Positions 7,105 to 14,877 of a stretch of 64,000 nt of DNA are shown one piece after another (within the stretch, counting starts at the first letter, position 1; each line of letters opens with the position of its first letter). The notes beneath the pieces were generated by a model, which had not been told where the DNA came from, made no database searches, and saw only the letters and a program-made list of their open reading frames with translations. This stretch comes from Pseudoneobacillus sp052180215 (GTDB taxonomy: Bacteria > Bacillota > Bacilli > Bacillales > Cytobacillaceae). Location of the stretch: the NCBI RefSeq assembly GCF_052180215.1, contig NZ_CP197471.1:406001-470000 (forward strand), in the 5' to 3' direction. Both the position numbers and the translations under genes were made by a program.

Positions 7105-7461
7105 TTGGCAATGAGCAATGCGATTGTTTATGTGGGTCAATCTGGTGCTGATACCTATACTCAATCATTAAATGGAGTTCTTTATACAGAGAATCAAATC
7201 GGATTTATGGCAGACCGTATTTTATGGACGGAAGGGCAAATTGGGGAAATGGCCAACCGAATTGTGTATGTAACAGAGCTTTCTCAATTCAATACGATTA
7301 AGGCAATGTACATGGTAATGACGATTTCATTTATGGGAATGGATTCGATGATGAACAATATGTTTAAATATGCAATTACAGTAAACCCAGTGAATTATAT
7401 ACCTTGGTTAAGGACAGTACCTTATCCATTGAGATACTATATTCCATATCCACCCGTATGA
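7105..7461 (+). CDS. Unrecognised protein with a repeated QIGxMA(D/N)RI motif
   Basis: 118 residues if the TTG at 7105 is the start, which has GGGAGG eight bases upstream; the ATG at 7111 is the alternative, and an earlier GTG overlaps the ribosome site. The central part repeats a 14-15-residue motif: LYTENQIGFMADRI, LWTEGQIGEMANRI and a partial VYVTELSQFNTI. The rest is rich in Met and aromatic residues with a hydrophobic MYMVMTISFMGMDSMM stretch, and ends in a Pro/Tyr-rich tail (PYPLRYYIPYPPV). No Cys is present. I do not recognise a family. It stands alone between hairpins in the sulfur region; the Pro/Tyr tail is reminiscent of surface or spore-layer proteins, but nothing proves that. Confidence 0.7.
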   Translation: MAMSNAIVYVGQSGADTYTQSLNGVLYTENQIGFMADRILWTEGQIGEMANRIVYVTELSQFNTIKAMYMVMTISFMGMDSMMNNMFKYAITVNPVNYIPWLRTVPYPLRYYIPYPPV

Positions 7462-7488
7462 TTTTTTATAATAATAATAAAGAGGAAT

Positions 7489-7520
7489 AAAGCGGTCACT
7501 TACTAACAGTGACCGCTTTT
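7489..7520 (+). terminator. Strong intrinsic terminator
   Basis: A 12-bp stem AAAGCGGTCACT/AGTGACCGCTTT with loop TACTAAC and T-rich tail; the A-rich 5' arm could also serve leftward transcripts. Confidence 0.9.
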
Positions 7521-7565
7521 ATTAATTGTTTATTTTTCGATACATTCTCCTATCATTTCTCTGGG

Positions 7566-7611
7566 TTGACATCCATTTTTATTTTTAATACTATTATACC
7601 CGTATGGGTAA
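7566..7611 (+). promoter_or_regulatory. SigA promoter with CstR-like operator
   Basis: TTGACA (7566-7571), a 17-bp spacer and TACTAT (7589-7594) are followed at once by ATACCCGTATGGGTAA (7596-7611), a near-palindrome of the CsoR/CstR operator type. The placement over the transcription start suits repression of the OsmC-TlpA run. Confidence 0.72.
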
Positions 7612-7705
7612 TTACATATCTTTTCTTTATATTTATTAAGTTTTCTTAATCAAAGCTTAATAATTTCATGTCAGTATAAAGTATGATGACATAGGGAGGT
7701 ATGTA

Positions 7706-8101
7706 ATGATGTTTGAATATGAATTAAAAGAAGGAGCATTTAGCTTAAATACTAACTTTGAGGAATTGTTCATTTCTCCTGATTCCTCATTGGGATTTAA
7801 ACCAGTAGAACTGTTTATCTCATCATTAGTTGGATGTAGTGGTGGGGTTTTTAGAAAAATACTGGATAAAAAACGTTTGGATGTAAGTAACATAAGAATA
7901 AAAGCAAATGTTGAAAGAAATAAATTAGAAGCAAATAAAATTACTAAAATTGATTTCTTGTTTATTGTAGAAGGAAAAAACTTATCTATTGATCAAGTGG
8001 AAAAAGCCCTACAAGTAACGATTAAAAATTGTGGCATGATTCAATCTGTTATTGGATCAATTGAAATTAATGAATCCGCAGAAGTAATCAATCTTACGTA
8101 A
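7706..8101 (+). CDS. OsmC-like peroxidase-fold protein
   Basis: 131 residues. GFKPVELFISSLVGCSGGVF (Cys about 47) and TIKNCGMIQSVIGS (Cys about 112) give the two active Cys residues of the OsmC/Ohr/YhfA superfamily. Members reduce organic peroxides or react with sulfane sulfur. With a CstR-like operator in its promoter and sulfur genes on both sides, a role with persulfide is the better guess. GGGAGG lies 6 bases before the first ATG; a second ATG follows directly. 32 bp separate it from the next gene. Confidence 0.82.
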   Translation: MMFEYELKEGAFSLNTNFEELFISPDSSLGFKPVELFISSLVGCSGGVFRKILDKKRLDVSNIRIKANVERNKLEANKITKIDFLFIVEGKNLSIDQVEKALQVTIKNCGMIQSVIGSIEINESAEVINLT

Positions 8102-8133
8102 TAATCGAAGTTCTGGTAGAAATGGGGGTTGTG

Positions 8134-8634
8134 ATGAACGTCTTACAAATAGGTTCTTTCGCAATATTAGTCAAATGGGTCCTTCTTGGGCTAGCCTTTG
8201 TGATTGGAATCGTCTTTATGAAAATTTGGCTAAATCGATCTCTAAAAAAAGATTTAAGTAAAAAAATCTTTGATTTATTATCAAATGGTATTTTTATCTT
8301 TTTTTTAGTGTGGAAAGGGAGTTTAATTCTACTAGAACCAAAATTAATAATAAAGAGTCCTTTTTCTTTATTGTATTTTACAGGAGGAGAAAAAGGACTT
8401 GTGGTCGCCATCCTCATTACGATCCTGTATTTCATTTATCACGCAAGAAAACTGATTTCAAGAACTATGATGATAAGAATATTAATCATTTTTGGTTTAA
8501 TCGTGACTGGAAGTTACCATTTTTTATATCTATTCTTCCAAGAAGAAAACGAGTTACTCCATCTAATAGTGGGATCTTTAGCCTCCATTCTTTTTTATTT
8601 AATGCTTAGATGGAAAGTTAGAAGAGGTTTTTAA
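8134..8634 (+). CDS. Multi-pass membrane protein of unknown function
   Basis: 166 residues from the ATG at 8134, which has a GGGGG ribosome site; the ATG at 8122 lies before that site. About five hydrophobic segments are visible: ILVKWVLLGLAFVIGIVFM, IFIFFLVWKGSLILL, GLVVAILITILYFIYH, ILIIFGLIVTGSYHFLYLF and IVGSLASILFYLML, with short basic connectors. No Cys, so it is not itself a thiol-redox DsbD/CcdA type. It lies between an OsmC-like gene and a TlpA-like thioredoxin in the same direction and may support the latter in the membrane. Function not recognised. Confidence 0.7.
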   Translation: MNVLQIGSFAILVKWVLLGLAFVIGIVFMKIWLNRSLKKDLSKKIFDLLSNGIFIFFLVWKGSLILLEPKLIIKSPFSLLYFTGGEKGLVVAILITILYFIYHARKLISRTMMIRILIIFGLIVTGSYHFLYLFFQEENELLHLIVGSLASILFYLMLRWKVRRGF

Positions 8635-8732
8635 CCAAAATAACAAAATAAGATGGATGTTTCCATAATAAGTGGGAATTTTACTAAATGATGGATAACG
8701 TAGTGTGTCTCTCTTATTTAAAGGAGTGAAAA

Positions 8733-9317
8733 ATGATATTGAAGAAAAATTTGCTCGTTATTATAGGATTAGTAGTTCTTGTTGGATGGGGAATCTATGA
8801 TTTTACTACATCTAAAACAGGGTCATCAAAAGTGGAACAAACAGAAAAAGACTCAGTTGCAACGACAGGAAATATAAATGCTGATATAGGAATACAAGAA
8901 GGAAATAAGGCTCCAGATTTTCAGCTGCAAACATTAGATGGTAAAGAAATGAAATTATCTGATATGGCCGGTAAAAAAGTGATCTTAAATTTTTGGGCTA
9001 CATGGTGTCCGCCTTGTAAAGCAGAGATGCCGCATATGCAGGAGTTCTATAGTGAACAAAAAGATAATGGAATCGAAATCGTAGCAGTTAATTTAACAAC
9101 GGCTGAAAAAAATCAAGATGATATTGGAAAGTTTATTAAAGACTATGGGTTAACTTTTCCGGTACTGTTAGATAGTCCTGGTGAAGTTGGACAAACCTAT
9201 CAAGCTTTTACCATTCCGACTAGTTATATTATTGATTCCAATGGGATTATTCGTAAAAAAATAGTGGGACCAATGGATAAGGATATGATGAAGGGATTAA
9301 CAGATAGTATTGAATAG
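8733..9317 (+). CDS. TlpA/ResA-like membrane-anchored thioredoxin
   Basis: 194 residues. Residues 5-22 form an uncleaved signal anchor (LLVIIGLVVLVGWGIYDF), then a linker of about 35 residues, then a TlpA-like redoxin domain: APDFQLQTLDGKEMKLSDMAGK and the active site FWATWCPPCKAEMP (Cys92, Cys95). The cis-proline region is FTIPTSYIID. It faces outside the membrane and would reduce disulfides or persulfides in exported proteins, such as apocytochromes in the ResA case. Ribosome site AAAGGAGTG. It probably belongs to the CstR-controlled run starting at 7706. Confidence 0.87.
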   Translation: MILKKNLLVIIGLVVLVGWGIYDFTTSKTGSSKVEQTEKDSVATTGNINADIGIQEGNKAPDFQLQTLDGKEMKLSDMAGKKVILNFWATWCPPCKAEMPHMQEFYSEQKDNGIEIVAVNLTTAEKNQDDIGKFIKDYGLTFPVLLDSPGEVGQTYQAFTIPTSYIIDSNGIIRKKIVGPMDKDMMKGLTDSIE

Positions 9318-9334
9318 AAAATAGGAAAGCTTAT

Positions 9335-9376
9335 AAAAAGACAAAGACGATAAAATAAAATCGTCTTGTCTTTTTT
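9335..9376 (+). terminator. Intrinsic terminator
   Basis: AAAAAGACA-AAGACGA pairs with TCGTCTTGTCTTTTTT around an A/T loop, with one small interruption; a T-run follows. Confidence 0.85.
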
Positions 9377-9402
9377 ATTTAAAAATATATAACATTAACA
9401 TG

Positions 9403-9431
9403 TTGACAATATACCTAACGGGGTATATTAT
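9403..9431 (+). promoter_or_regulatory. SigA promoter with CstR-like operator in the spacer
   Basis: TTGACA (9403-9408) and TATTAT (9426-9431) are 17 bp apart. The 16-mer ATACCTAACGGGGTAT (9411-9426) fills the spacer and differs by one base from the 16-mer at 22415 before the CstR gene. Repressor binding here would directly block RNA polymerase. Confidence 0.8.
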
Positions 9432-9508
9432 AGTAAATGTGTTAAGGGAGTTAAGCTTATTAAGATAATTTTAAAATTAAAATACAATATATTTTTTTAA
9501 ATAAAATT

Positions 9509-9524
9509 ATACCATAGGGGGTAA
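9509..9524 (+). promoter_or_regulatory. Second CstR-like element at the ribosome site
   Basis: ATACCATAGGGGGTAA lies just before the start at 9531, as at 265-280 before the paralogue. It contains the Shine-Dalgarno AGGGGG, so its operator role is uncertain. Confidence 0.4.
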
Positions 9525-9530
9525 TTGAGA

Positions 9531-10667
9531 ATGGCAGTTGAATTAATGAAAGCAGAACAATTATCTGAGAAAGTCTTAAACAAAGAAAACTTATTTATTC
9601 TAGATGTCCGTAATGAAAGCGACTTTAAGGATTGGAAGGTAGAAGGAGAAAATTTTAGCTACTTAAATGTCCCATACTTTGAACTAATTGATGGGATTGA
9701 GCCGATTGCAGATAAGATTCCAAAGGATCAGGATGTAGTTGTTATTTGTGCAAAAGGTGGATCTTCAGTATTTGTCGCAGAAATGCTAGAAGAAGCTGGG
9801 TTTGAAAATCTTTATTCATTGGATAATGGAATGCAAGCATGGAGCGAGCATTTAGAAAAAGTAAAGGTTTATGAAGATAAAGATGTTAAGGTGTTCCAAT
9901 TCATTCGAGTTGGTAAAGGATGTTTATCATACATGGTAGTGTCAGACAACGAAGCATTGATTGTCGACCCTGCACGTTTTGTAGATGATTATGTAAAAGC
10001 GGCTGAAGAGGAAGGTGCGAAAATCACTCATATCGTAGATTCTCATTTACACGCTGATCACATCTCAGGTGGCCATACGCTTGCTGAAAAAACAGGTGCA
10101 AAGTATTACCTAATGAAGAGTGAAGGTGCTGTCTTCAACTTTGAGGCTTTAGAGAACTATGAAAAGATTGAATTTAAGCAAGTGCAACTTGAAGTATTAG
10201 CTGTTAAAACACCTGGACATACTCCTGGAAGTGTTTCATTTTTCGTAAATAATAAGCTTCTTTTCTCAGGTGATACGATTTTTATTAGTGGTTTAGGTCG
10301 ACCTGACCTTGGTAATAAAGTTCGTGAATGGGCAAATGATTTATATGATACTGTTCATAATAAAGTTTCCGAAATTGCTGATGACGTCATTGTACTACCT
10401 GGTCACTATGCTGACCTAGATTCTGAAATCAACTCTAACGGATTTATTGGAGACTCTTTAGGAAATATTAGAACTCGCAATGAAAAAATGTTTACGACTC
10501 CTAAAGAAGAATTCCTAAATCAAGTTGAAAAATCTGCAAGCTCTGTTAAGCCGCCAAACTTTGAAGAAATTGTTGCGATCAATCGTGGTGTAGATCAAGT
10601 TGACAATGATAAGATGATGGAATTAGAAATCGGACCAAACCGTTGTGCGGTTCACCACGCAGAATAA
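9531..10667 (+). CDS. Rhodanese-persulfide dioxygenase fusion, second copy
   Basis: 378 residues from ATG 9531; AGGGGG lies nine bases upstream, whereas the in-frame TTG at 9525 is too close. Same order as the copy at 285: rhodanese with CAKGGSS loop, then MBL-fold dioxygenase with SHLHADH, PGHTPGS, SGDTIFISGLGRPDL and LPGHYADL, ending EIGPNRCAVHHAE. The rhodanese loop here (CAKGGSS) is closer to the usual CRxGxRS type than CAKEGSS in the first copy. It has its own promoter with a CstR-like operator and a terminator, so it is a single-gene unit. Expected job is oxidation of persulfides when CstR is derepressed. Confidence 0.9.
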   Translation: MAVELMKAEQLSEKVLNKENLFILDVRNESDFKDWKVEGENFSYLNVPYFELIDGIEPIADKIPKDQDVVVICAKGGSSVFVAEMLEEAGFENLYSLDNGMQAWSEHLEKVKVYEDKDVKVFQFIRVGKGCLSYMVVSDNEALIVDPARFVDDYVKAAEEEGAKITHIVDSHLHADHISGGHTLAEKTGAKYYLMKSEGAVFNFEALENYEKIEFKQVQLEVLAVKTPGHTPGSVSFFVNNKLLFSGDTIFISGLGRPDLGNKVREWANDLYDTVHNKVSEIADDVIVLPGHYADLDSEINSNGFIGDSLGNIRTRNEKMFTTPKEEFLNQVEKSASSVKPPNFEEIVAINRGVDQVDNDKMMELEIGPNRCAVHHAE

Positions 10668-10677
10668 AAACTCAATT

Positions 10678-10709
10678 AAAAAGGGAACCCATTCAGGGTT
10701 CCCTTTTTA
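10678..10709 (+). terminator. Intrinsic terminator
   Basis: A 12-13-bp stem AAAAAGGGAACCC/GGGTTCCCTTTTT around ATTCA, with U-rich 3' arm. Confidence 0.9.
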
Positions 10710-10830
10710 ACTATATGGAAATTGGATTATAATAGGTTGAGAAGAAGATTAAAATTAAAATGGTTTTTAAGGGCGAATAGTAAAAGAGGAATTCGTCAGC
10801 AAGCTTCTTACTTACCGGGGAGCGTGGAAA

Positions 10831-11217
10831 ATGAATAATAAAAAAGTAAAAGTTGAAGAAGTTAAACCTACGATTGACTCAAAGTATATTCAACAGCACT
10901 TAGCCAATGAGCGTACATATTTAGCTTGGATTCGGACTGCCATTGCTATAATTGGGGTTGGATTTTTAGTAACCAATTTGCATTTTAATATGAAGGCTAC
11001 GCTTTCTCCAATTGGAGATTTTCTAGCTAATATGATTGGTATTGCTTCAGTTGCTCTAGGAATTATTACGATCATCATGGCAACCGTTGTTTATTTAATC
11101 AAAATTACTACGATTAATACCCAAACCTTTACGGCCTCCAAAAAATATATCATTACTCTAAGTATTTTTATCATTGTGATTGCTATATTATTTGGAAGTT
11201 ATTTTTTAGTGGTTTAG
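10831..11217 (+). CDS. DUF202 (YidH-like) membrane protein
   Basis: 128 residues. After a charged N-terminal 25 residues comes the family signature HLANERTYLAWIRTAIAIIGVGFLV, then two further membrane segments (about 68-90 and 106-128), giving three in total. DUF202 proteins are small inner-membrane proteins of unknown biochemical role, sometimes found beside sulfur or formate genes. GGGGAGCG serves as ribosome site. It sits alone between terminators, between the second dioxygenase gene and the hydrogenase operon. No CstR-like site was seen upstream. Confidence 0.82.
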   Translation: MNNKKVKVEEVKPTIDSKYIQQHLANERTYLAWIRTAIAIIGVGFLVTNLHFNMKATLSPIGDFLANMIGIASVALGIITIIMATVVYLIKITTINTQTFTASKKYIITLSIFIIVIAILFGSYFLVV

Positions 11218-11220
11218 TGT

Positions 11221-11257
11221 GAAAAGCACTTCTCATCAAAATGGGAAGTGCTTTTTT
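11221..11257 (+). terminator. Intrinsic terminator
   Basis: GAAAAGCACTTC pairs with GAAGTGCTTTTT around a 12-base loop and is followed by T residues. Confidence 0.88.
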
Positions 11258-11322
11258 ATAAAGTTCTTTTTAAAAGAAACATGCATAAAATTTACGAAGG
11301 ATAATAGTAAGAAGGTGTTCGT

Positions 11323-11688
11323 GTGCATGAAATGTCTCTTATGTATGAGATTATTACTCGTATATGTGAGGATGCTAGAATAAGAGGATTTGTAAAAGTT
11401 AAACAAATAGAAGTTATTGTGGGGGATTTCTCCAATGTACTTCCCGATGCTTTAGAGCTGGCATTTTTCTATTTTCAAAAAGAAGGATTAGACCTGATAG
11501 ATGAAAATACAAAGTTACAACTATTTCGTGAAATGGCAAAATCAAAATGTTTAGCCTGTGATTTCGAATTTGAACCTGACTATCAAATGGCTCTTTGTCC
11601 CAAGTGTAATCAACCGAGCTGTAAACTCATTTCGGGTGAAGCCTTTAGGGTTGAATCTTATGAAGGAAGTGGTGAGGGTGAAGATTAA
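11323..11688 (+). CDS. hypA: Hydrogenase nickel-insertion protein HypA
   Basis: 121 residues from GTG 11323, giving the N-terminus MHEMSL with His2, the nickel ligand that fixes the start. The zinc finger is CLAC (76-79) and CPKC (92-95). AGAAGG lies eight bases upstream. HypA works with HypB to deliver nickel to the hydrogenase large subunit. It is the first gene of a run of ten in the same direction; its end overlaps hypB. The C-terminus continues about ten acidic/Gly residues beyond the usual end (ESYEGSGEGED), which may simply result from the hypB overlap. Confidence 0.93.
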   Translation: MHEMSLMYEIITRICEDARIRGFVKVKQIEVIVGDFSNVLPDALELAFFYFQKEGLDLIDENTKLQLFREMAKSKCLACDFEFEPDYQMALCPKCNQPSCKLISGEAFRVESYEGSGEGED

Positions 11689-12337
11689 GCTTCAGGAAGA
11701 TGTTTTAAAGGACCAAAACTTGGCTGCTGAATTTAATCGAGAAGTTTTTAAAAAAAATAAGATACTTGTCATCAACTTAATGAGTTCTCCTGGTGCTGGT
11801 AAAACGACTTTATTGGAGGAAACAGTAAAGGCTTTAGCGGATGAATTTACCATAGGTGTTATTGAAGGGGATTTAGCCACAGAACGAGATGCGGAACGAT
11901 TACGTTCATTAGGAATCAAAACGGTTCAAATTAATACAGTGGGAGGTTGTCATCTCGATGCAAGAATGATAGCCAAAACAATACCAGAATTTGACTTTCA
12001 AACAATGGATATTCTTTTCATAGAAAATATCGGAAACTTAGTTTGTCCAGCTGGCTATGATTTAGGACAGAATTATAAGGTAGTGGTGTTAAGTGTCCCT
12101 GAAGGTAATGATAAAATCCCAAAGTATCCAGTGATGTTTAAGCGATCGGATGTCACGATTATTAATAAAATAGATCTTCTTCCCTATGTATCATTTTATT
12201 TAGACGAAGCCCAAAACGATTTAATGGCAATTAACCCCCAAGCTCAACTAATGGCTCTTTCAGCACGAACGGGGGATGGTATGGAGAAATGGATTAATTG
12301 GATAAAGGATAGTTATCAGCGATGTATAAAGCATTAG
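11678..12337 (+). CDS. hypB: Hydrogenase nickel-incorporation GTPase HypB
   Basis: 219 residues from GTG 11678, which gives the usual MKI-L start and has AAGGAAG eight bases upstream; it overlaps hypA by 11 bp. An upstream in-frame ATG at 11660 exists but overlaps hypA more. The P-loop SSPGAGKTTLLE lies at 36-47; GGCHLDARMI and IENIGNLVCPAGYDLG are the metal-binding and switch motifs, and NKIDLL is the guanine-specificity motif. There is no His-rich nickel-storage N-terminus, so it is the short, purely regulatory type of GTPase. Confidence 0.93.
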   Translation: MKIKLQEDVLKDQNLAAEFNREVFKKNKILVINLMSSPGAGKTTLLEETVKALADEFTIGVIEGDLATERDAERLRSLGIKTVQINTVGGCHLDARMIAKTIPEFDFQTMDILFIENIGNLVCPAGYDLGQNYKVVVLSVPEGNDKIPKYPVMFKRSDVTIINKIDLLPYVSFYLDEAQNDLMAINPQAQLMALSARTGDGMEKWINWIKDSYQRCIKH

Positions 12338-14613
12338 AAATTATTGTGACTGGAAAGATACAAGGAGTCGGTTTTCGACCATTTATCTATTCTCTTGCTC
12401 AAAAATATAACCTAACTGGAACTGTACAAAACAATGTTGATAGGGTGACCATTATAGCCGAAGGGGAAGAAAGTGATTTACAAAGTATGCTGGACGAAAT
12501 AAAGAGGAAGCCCCCCAACTTGGCAAAAATTAATGATATGCTCATTAATCAAGTCCCCAATGGTAACTATAAAGAATTTTCAATTGTGGGAAGTGTGGTA
12601 AAGGGCGACTCCCTTCCATGGATAGCAGCAGATGCTGCTATTTGTGAGAAATGTTTAGAGGAAATAACAGACAACGCAAATAGACGTTTTCACTATCCAT
12701 TTACAAACTGTACACAATGCGGACCGCGTTATACCATTATCAAAAACTTGCCCTATGATCGGCCCCAAACTTCGATGCATGAATTTCCTATGTGCCCTGC
12801 TTGTAAGGAGGAATATCAAGACCAATCCAATCGAAGACATCATGCGCAACCGATTTGCTGCCCGGAATGCGGTCCAACCATTACACTTCAAAATCATCGC
12901 GGGGAAATAGTAGCACAGAATAATAAAGCTATCAATAATGTGGGCCGTCTAATAAAACAAGGAAATATTGTCGCTATCAAAGGTTTAGGCGGTTACCATT
13001 TAGCCTGCAATGCCTATAATTGGTGTGTGGTCGAACTGCTAAGGCAGAAAAAGAAGCGACCGCAAAAGCCATTTGCCATTATGGTAAAGTCTTTACAGGT
13101 TGCTAAAAAAATTTGTTTTGTGAACGATAGGGAGGAAGAAATCCTCACAAGTCCTGAAATGCCAATCGTTGTTTTAAAAAGACGAAAGGAATGTGGTTTG
13201 CCGGAGAATTTATCTCCGGGTTTATCTACTCTTGGAGTCATGCTGCCATACACGCCGTTACATCATTTAATCATTGAGGAGTCTGACTTGGATTGCTTAG
13301 TCATGACGAGTGCGAATCCTTCTGGTTTTCCCATTCCATATACGGATGAATTTCATGAACATCTTAGGGAGATGTCTGTTTATTTTTTGACTCATAATCG
13401 AAAAATTTATCAACCGATAGATGATTCCGTTGTTCAATGCTATGAAAATAAATATCTATTTTTACGAAGAGCCAGAGGGTATGTTCCTGAGCCGATTCAA
13501 ACCAAAGCCAATGTAGATAGGATTTTGGCCTATGGTGGAAATCAAAAAAATACCTTTGCTATTGGAAAACGAAATCAAATTATGATGAGCCCCCATATAG
13601 GTGATTTAGAAAGTGAAGAAATGAAGGATTCTTTTCTAAAACAACTTCAACATTTTAAGGAATGGATGGGCGTTGAGGAGGAGTATATAGCTATTGATAA
13701 GCACCCCCTATATGAAGCAAACGCCATGGTTAACTTTACCGATAAAAAGAAAGTCTTCGTTCAGCATCACCACGCTCATCATGTCTCTTGTATGGTAGAT
13801 AATGGACTAGAAGAGCCGTGTTTTGGAATCATCTTAGATGGTACAGGTTATGGAGATGATGGCCATATATGGGGATTTGAATTTTTGTATGGAAATGCAC
13901 AATCGTTTAAGCGGCTTGGACATTTACAATATACCCCCCTTCCAGGCGGAGAAAAAGCTGTTAGAGAGCCGTGGAGAAATGCGGTTGGAATGCTGCTTCA
14001 TTACTGGCCGCATGATGGTAAGGAAATAGCCATTAAACTTTTTCCGGAGAAGTCGAAGGAAATTGAATTGATAGAAAAAATGATTGCAAATCAAATTAAT
14101 ACACCTTTAGCAGGTACATGTGGTCGATTATTCGATGCTGTAAGTGCTATTTTAGGAGTTTGTTTCATTTCAACTTATGAAGGCGAGGCAGCTATAAAGT
14201 TGTCTGATTATATGAACCTTCAATACGATGAAATCCTAGATGAAATATATGATTATCAGATAAAAATGGATGATAATCAACAGCAACAGCTACTCGATTT
14301 ATCTCAAATGATAGAACAAATCCTTCAAGAACGATTTTCTCATGAGCCCCTTATTAAAATGATCCGTAAGTTTCATCATACCATTCTTGCAAGCATTGTT
14401 GAAATGCTCCTTACCCTTGTAAAAAATAACCCGGATTTTCATAAAAAGGTCGTGCTCTCAGGTGGATCTTTTCAAAATGTTTTCCTAGCAGCAAAGCTTC
14501 AAAAACGTCTTCAGGATGAGGGATTTACTGTTTATACACATCAACAAGTTCCGTGCCATGATGGCGGTTTGTCTTTAGGGCAAATCGTCATCGCGTCCTA
14601 TTTAAAAGATTAA
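12322..14613 (+). CDS. hypF: Carbamoyltransferase HypF
   Basis: 763 residues, the full family length. Domains in order: acylphosphatase-like (1-90, GKIQGVGFRPF), two zinc-finger-like blocks (C108xxC111...C130xxC133; C158xxC161...C180xxC183), YrdC-like (about 205-395), and Kae1-like carbamoyltransferase (about 400-763) with HHHAHHVSCM and DGTGYGDDGHIWG. HypF makes carbamoyl-adenylate from carbamoyl phosphate and passes the group to the C-terminal Cys of HypE, the first step of cyanide-ligand synthesis for the NiFe site. It overlaps hypB by 16 bp. Confidence 0.95.
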   Translation: MYKALEIIVTGKIQGVGFRPFIYSLAQKYNLTGTVQNNVDRVTIIAEGEESDLQSMLDEIKRKPPNLAKINDMLINQVPNGNYKEFSIVGSVVKGDSLPWIAADAAICEKCLEEITDNANRRFHYPFTNCTQCGPRYTIIKNLPYDRPQTSMHEFPMCPACKEEYQDQSNRRHHAQPICCPECGPTITLQNHRGEIVAQNNKAINNVGRLIKQGNIVAIKGLGGYHLACNAYNWCVVELLRQKKKRPQKPFAIMVKSLQVAKKICFVNDREEEILTSPEMPIVVLKRRKECGLPENLSPGLSTLGVMLPYTPLHHLIIEESDLDCLVMTSANPSGFPIPYTDEFHEHLREMSVYFLTHNRKIYQPIDDSVVQCYENKYLFLRRARGYVPEPIQTKANVDRILAYGGNQKNTFAIGKRNQIMMSPHIGDLESEEMKDSFLKQLQHFKEWMGVEEEYIAIDKHPLYEANAMVNFTDKKKVFVQHHHAHHVSCMVDNGLEEPCFGIILDGTGYGDDGHIWGFEFLYGNAQSFKRLGHLQYTPLPGGEKAVREPWRNAVGMLLHYWPHDGKEIAIKLFPEKSKEIELIEKMIANQINTPLAGTCGRLFDAVSAILGVCFISTYEGEAAIKLSDYMNLQYDEILDEIYDYQIKMDDNQQQQLLDLSQMIEQILQERFSHEPLIKMIRKFHHTILASIVEMLLTLVKNNPDFHKKVVLSGGSFQNVFLAAKLQKRLQDEGFTVYTHQQVPCHDGGLSLGQIVIASYLKD

Positions 14614-14643
14614 CAAGCCAAAAGTCAAAGGATGTGACAACAT

Positions 14644-14877
14644 TTGTGCTTAGGAGTTCCAGCTAAGGTGGTTGAAATGGAAGAGGAAAGAGCTTTGGTA
14701 GATGTAATGGGATCTAGAATGTATGTGGGGATTATTTTTGTCCCAGAAGTGAAGGTTGATGACTACGTATTACTGCATGCAGGGCAGGCCATGACGATTG
14801 TAGATGAACAGTTTGCTAGAGAGAGTATAGAAGAATGGAGGAATGTATTAGATGGAAGTCATGGACCTTTATTCTGA
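14644..14877 (+). CDS. hypC: Hydrogenase chaperone HypC
   Basis: 77 residues from TTG 14644, chosen because it gives the invariant MCLGVPAKV start; Cys2 is the residue that binds the Fe(CN)2CO unit and the immature large subunit. AAAGGATG lies upstream. The C-terminal helix ARESIEEWRNVL is as in the family. It overlaps hypD by 26 bp, consistent with the HypC-HypD complex on which the Fe ligands are assembled. Confidence 0.94.
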   Translation: MCLGVPAKVVEMEEERALVDVMGSRMYVGIIFVPEVKVDDYVLLHAGQAMTIVDEQFARESIEEWRNVLDGSHGPLF

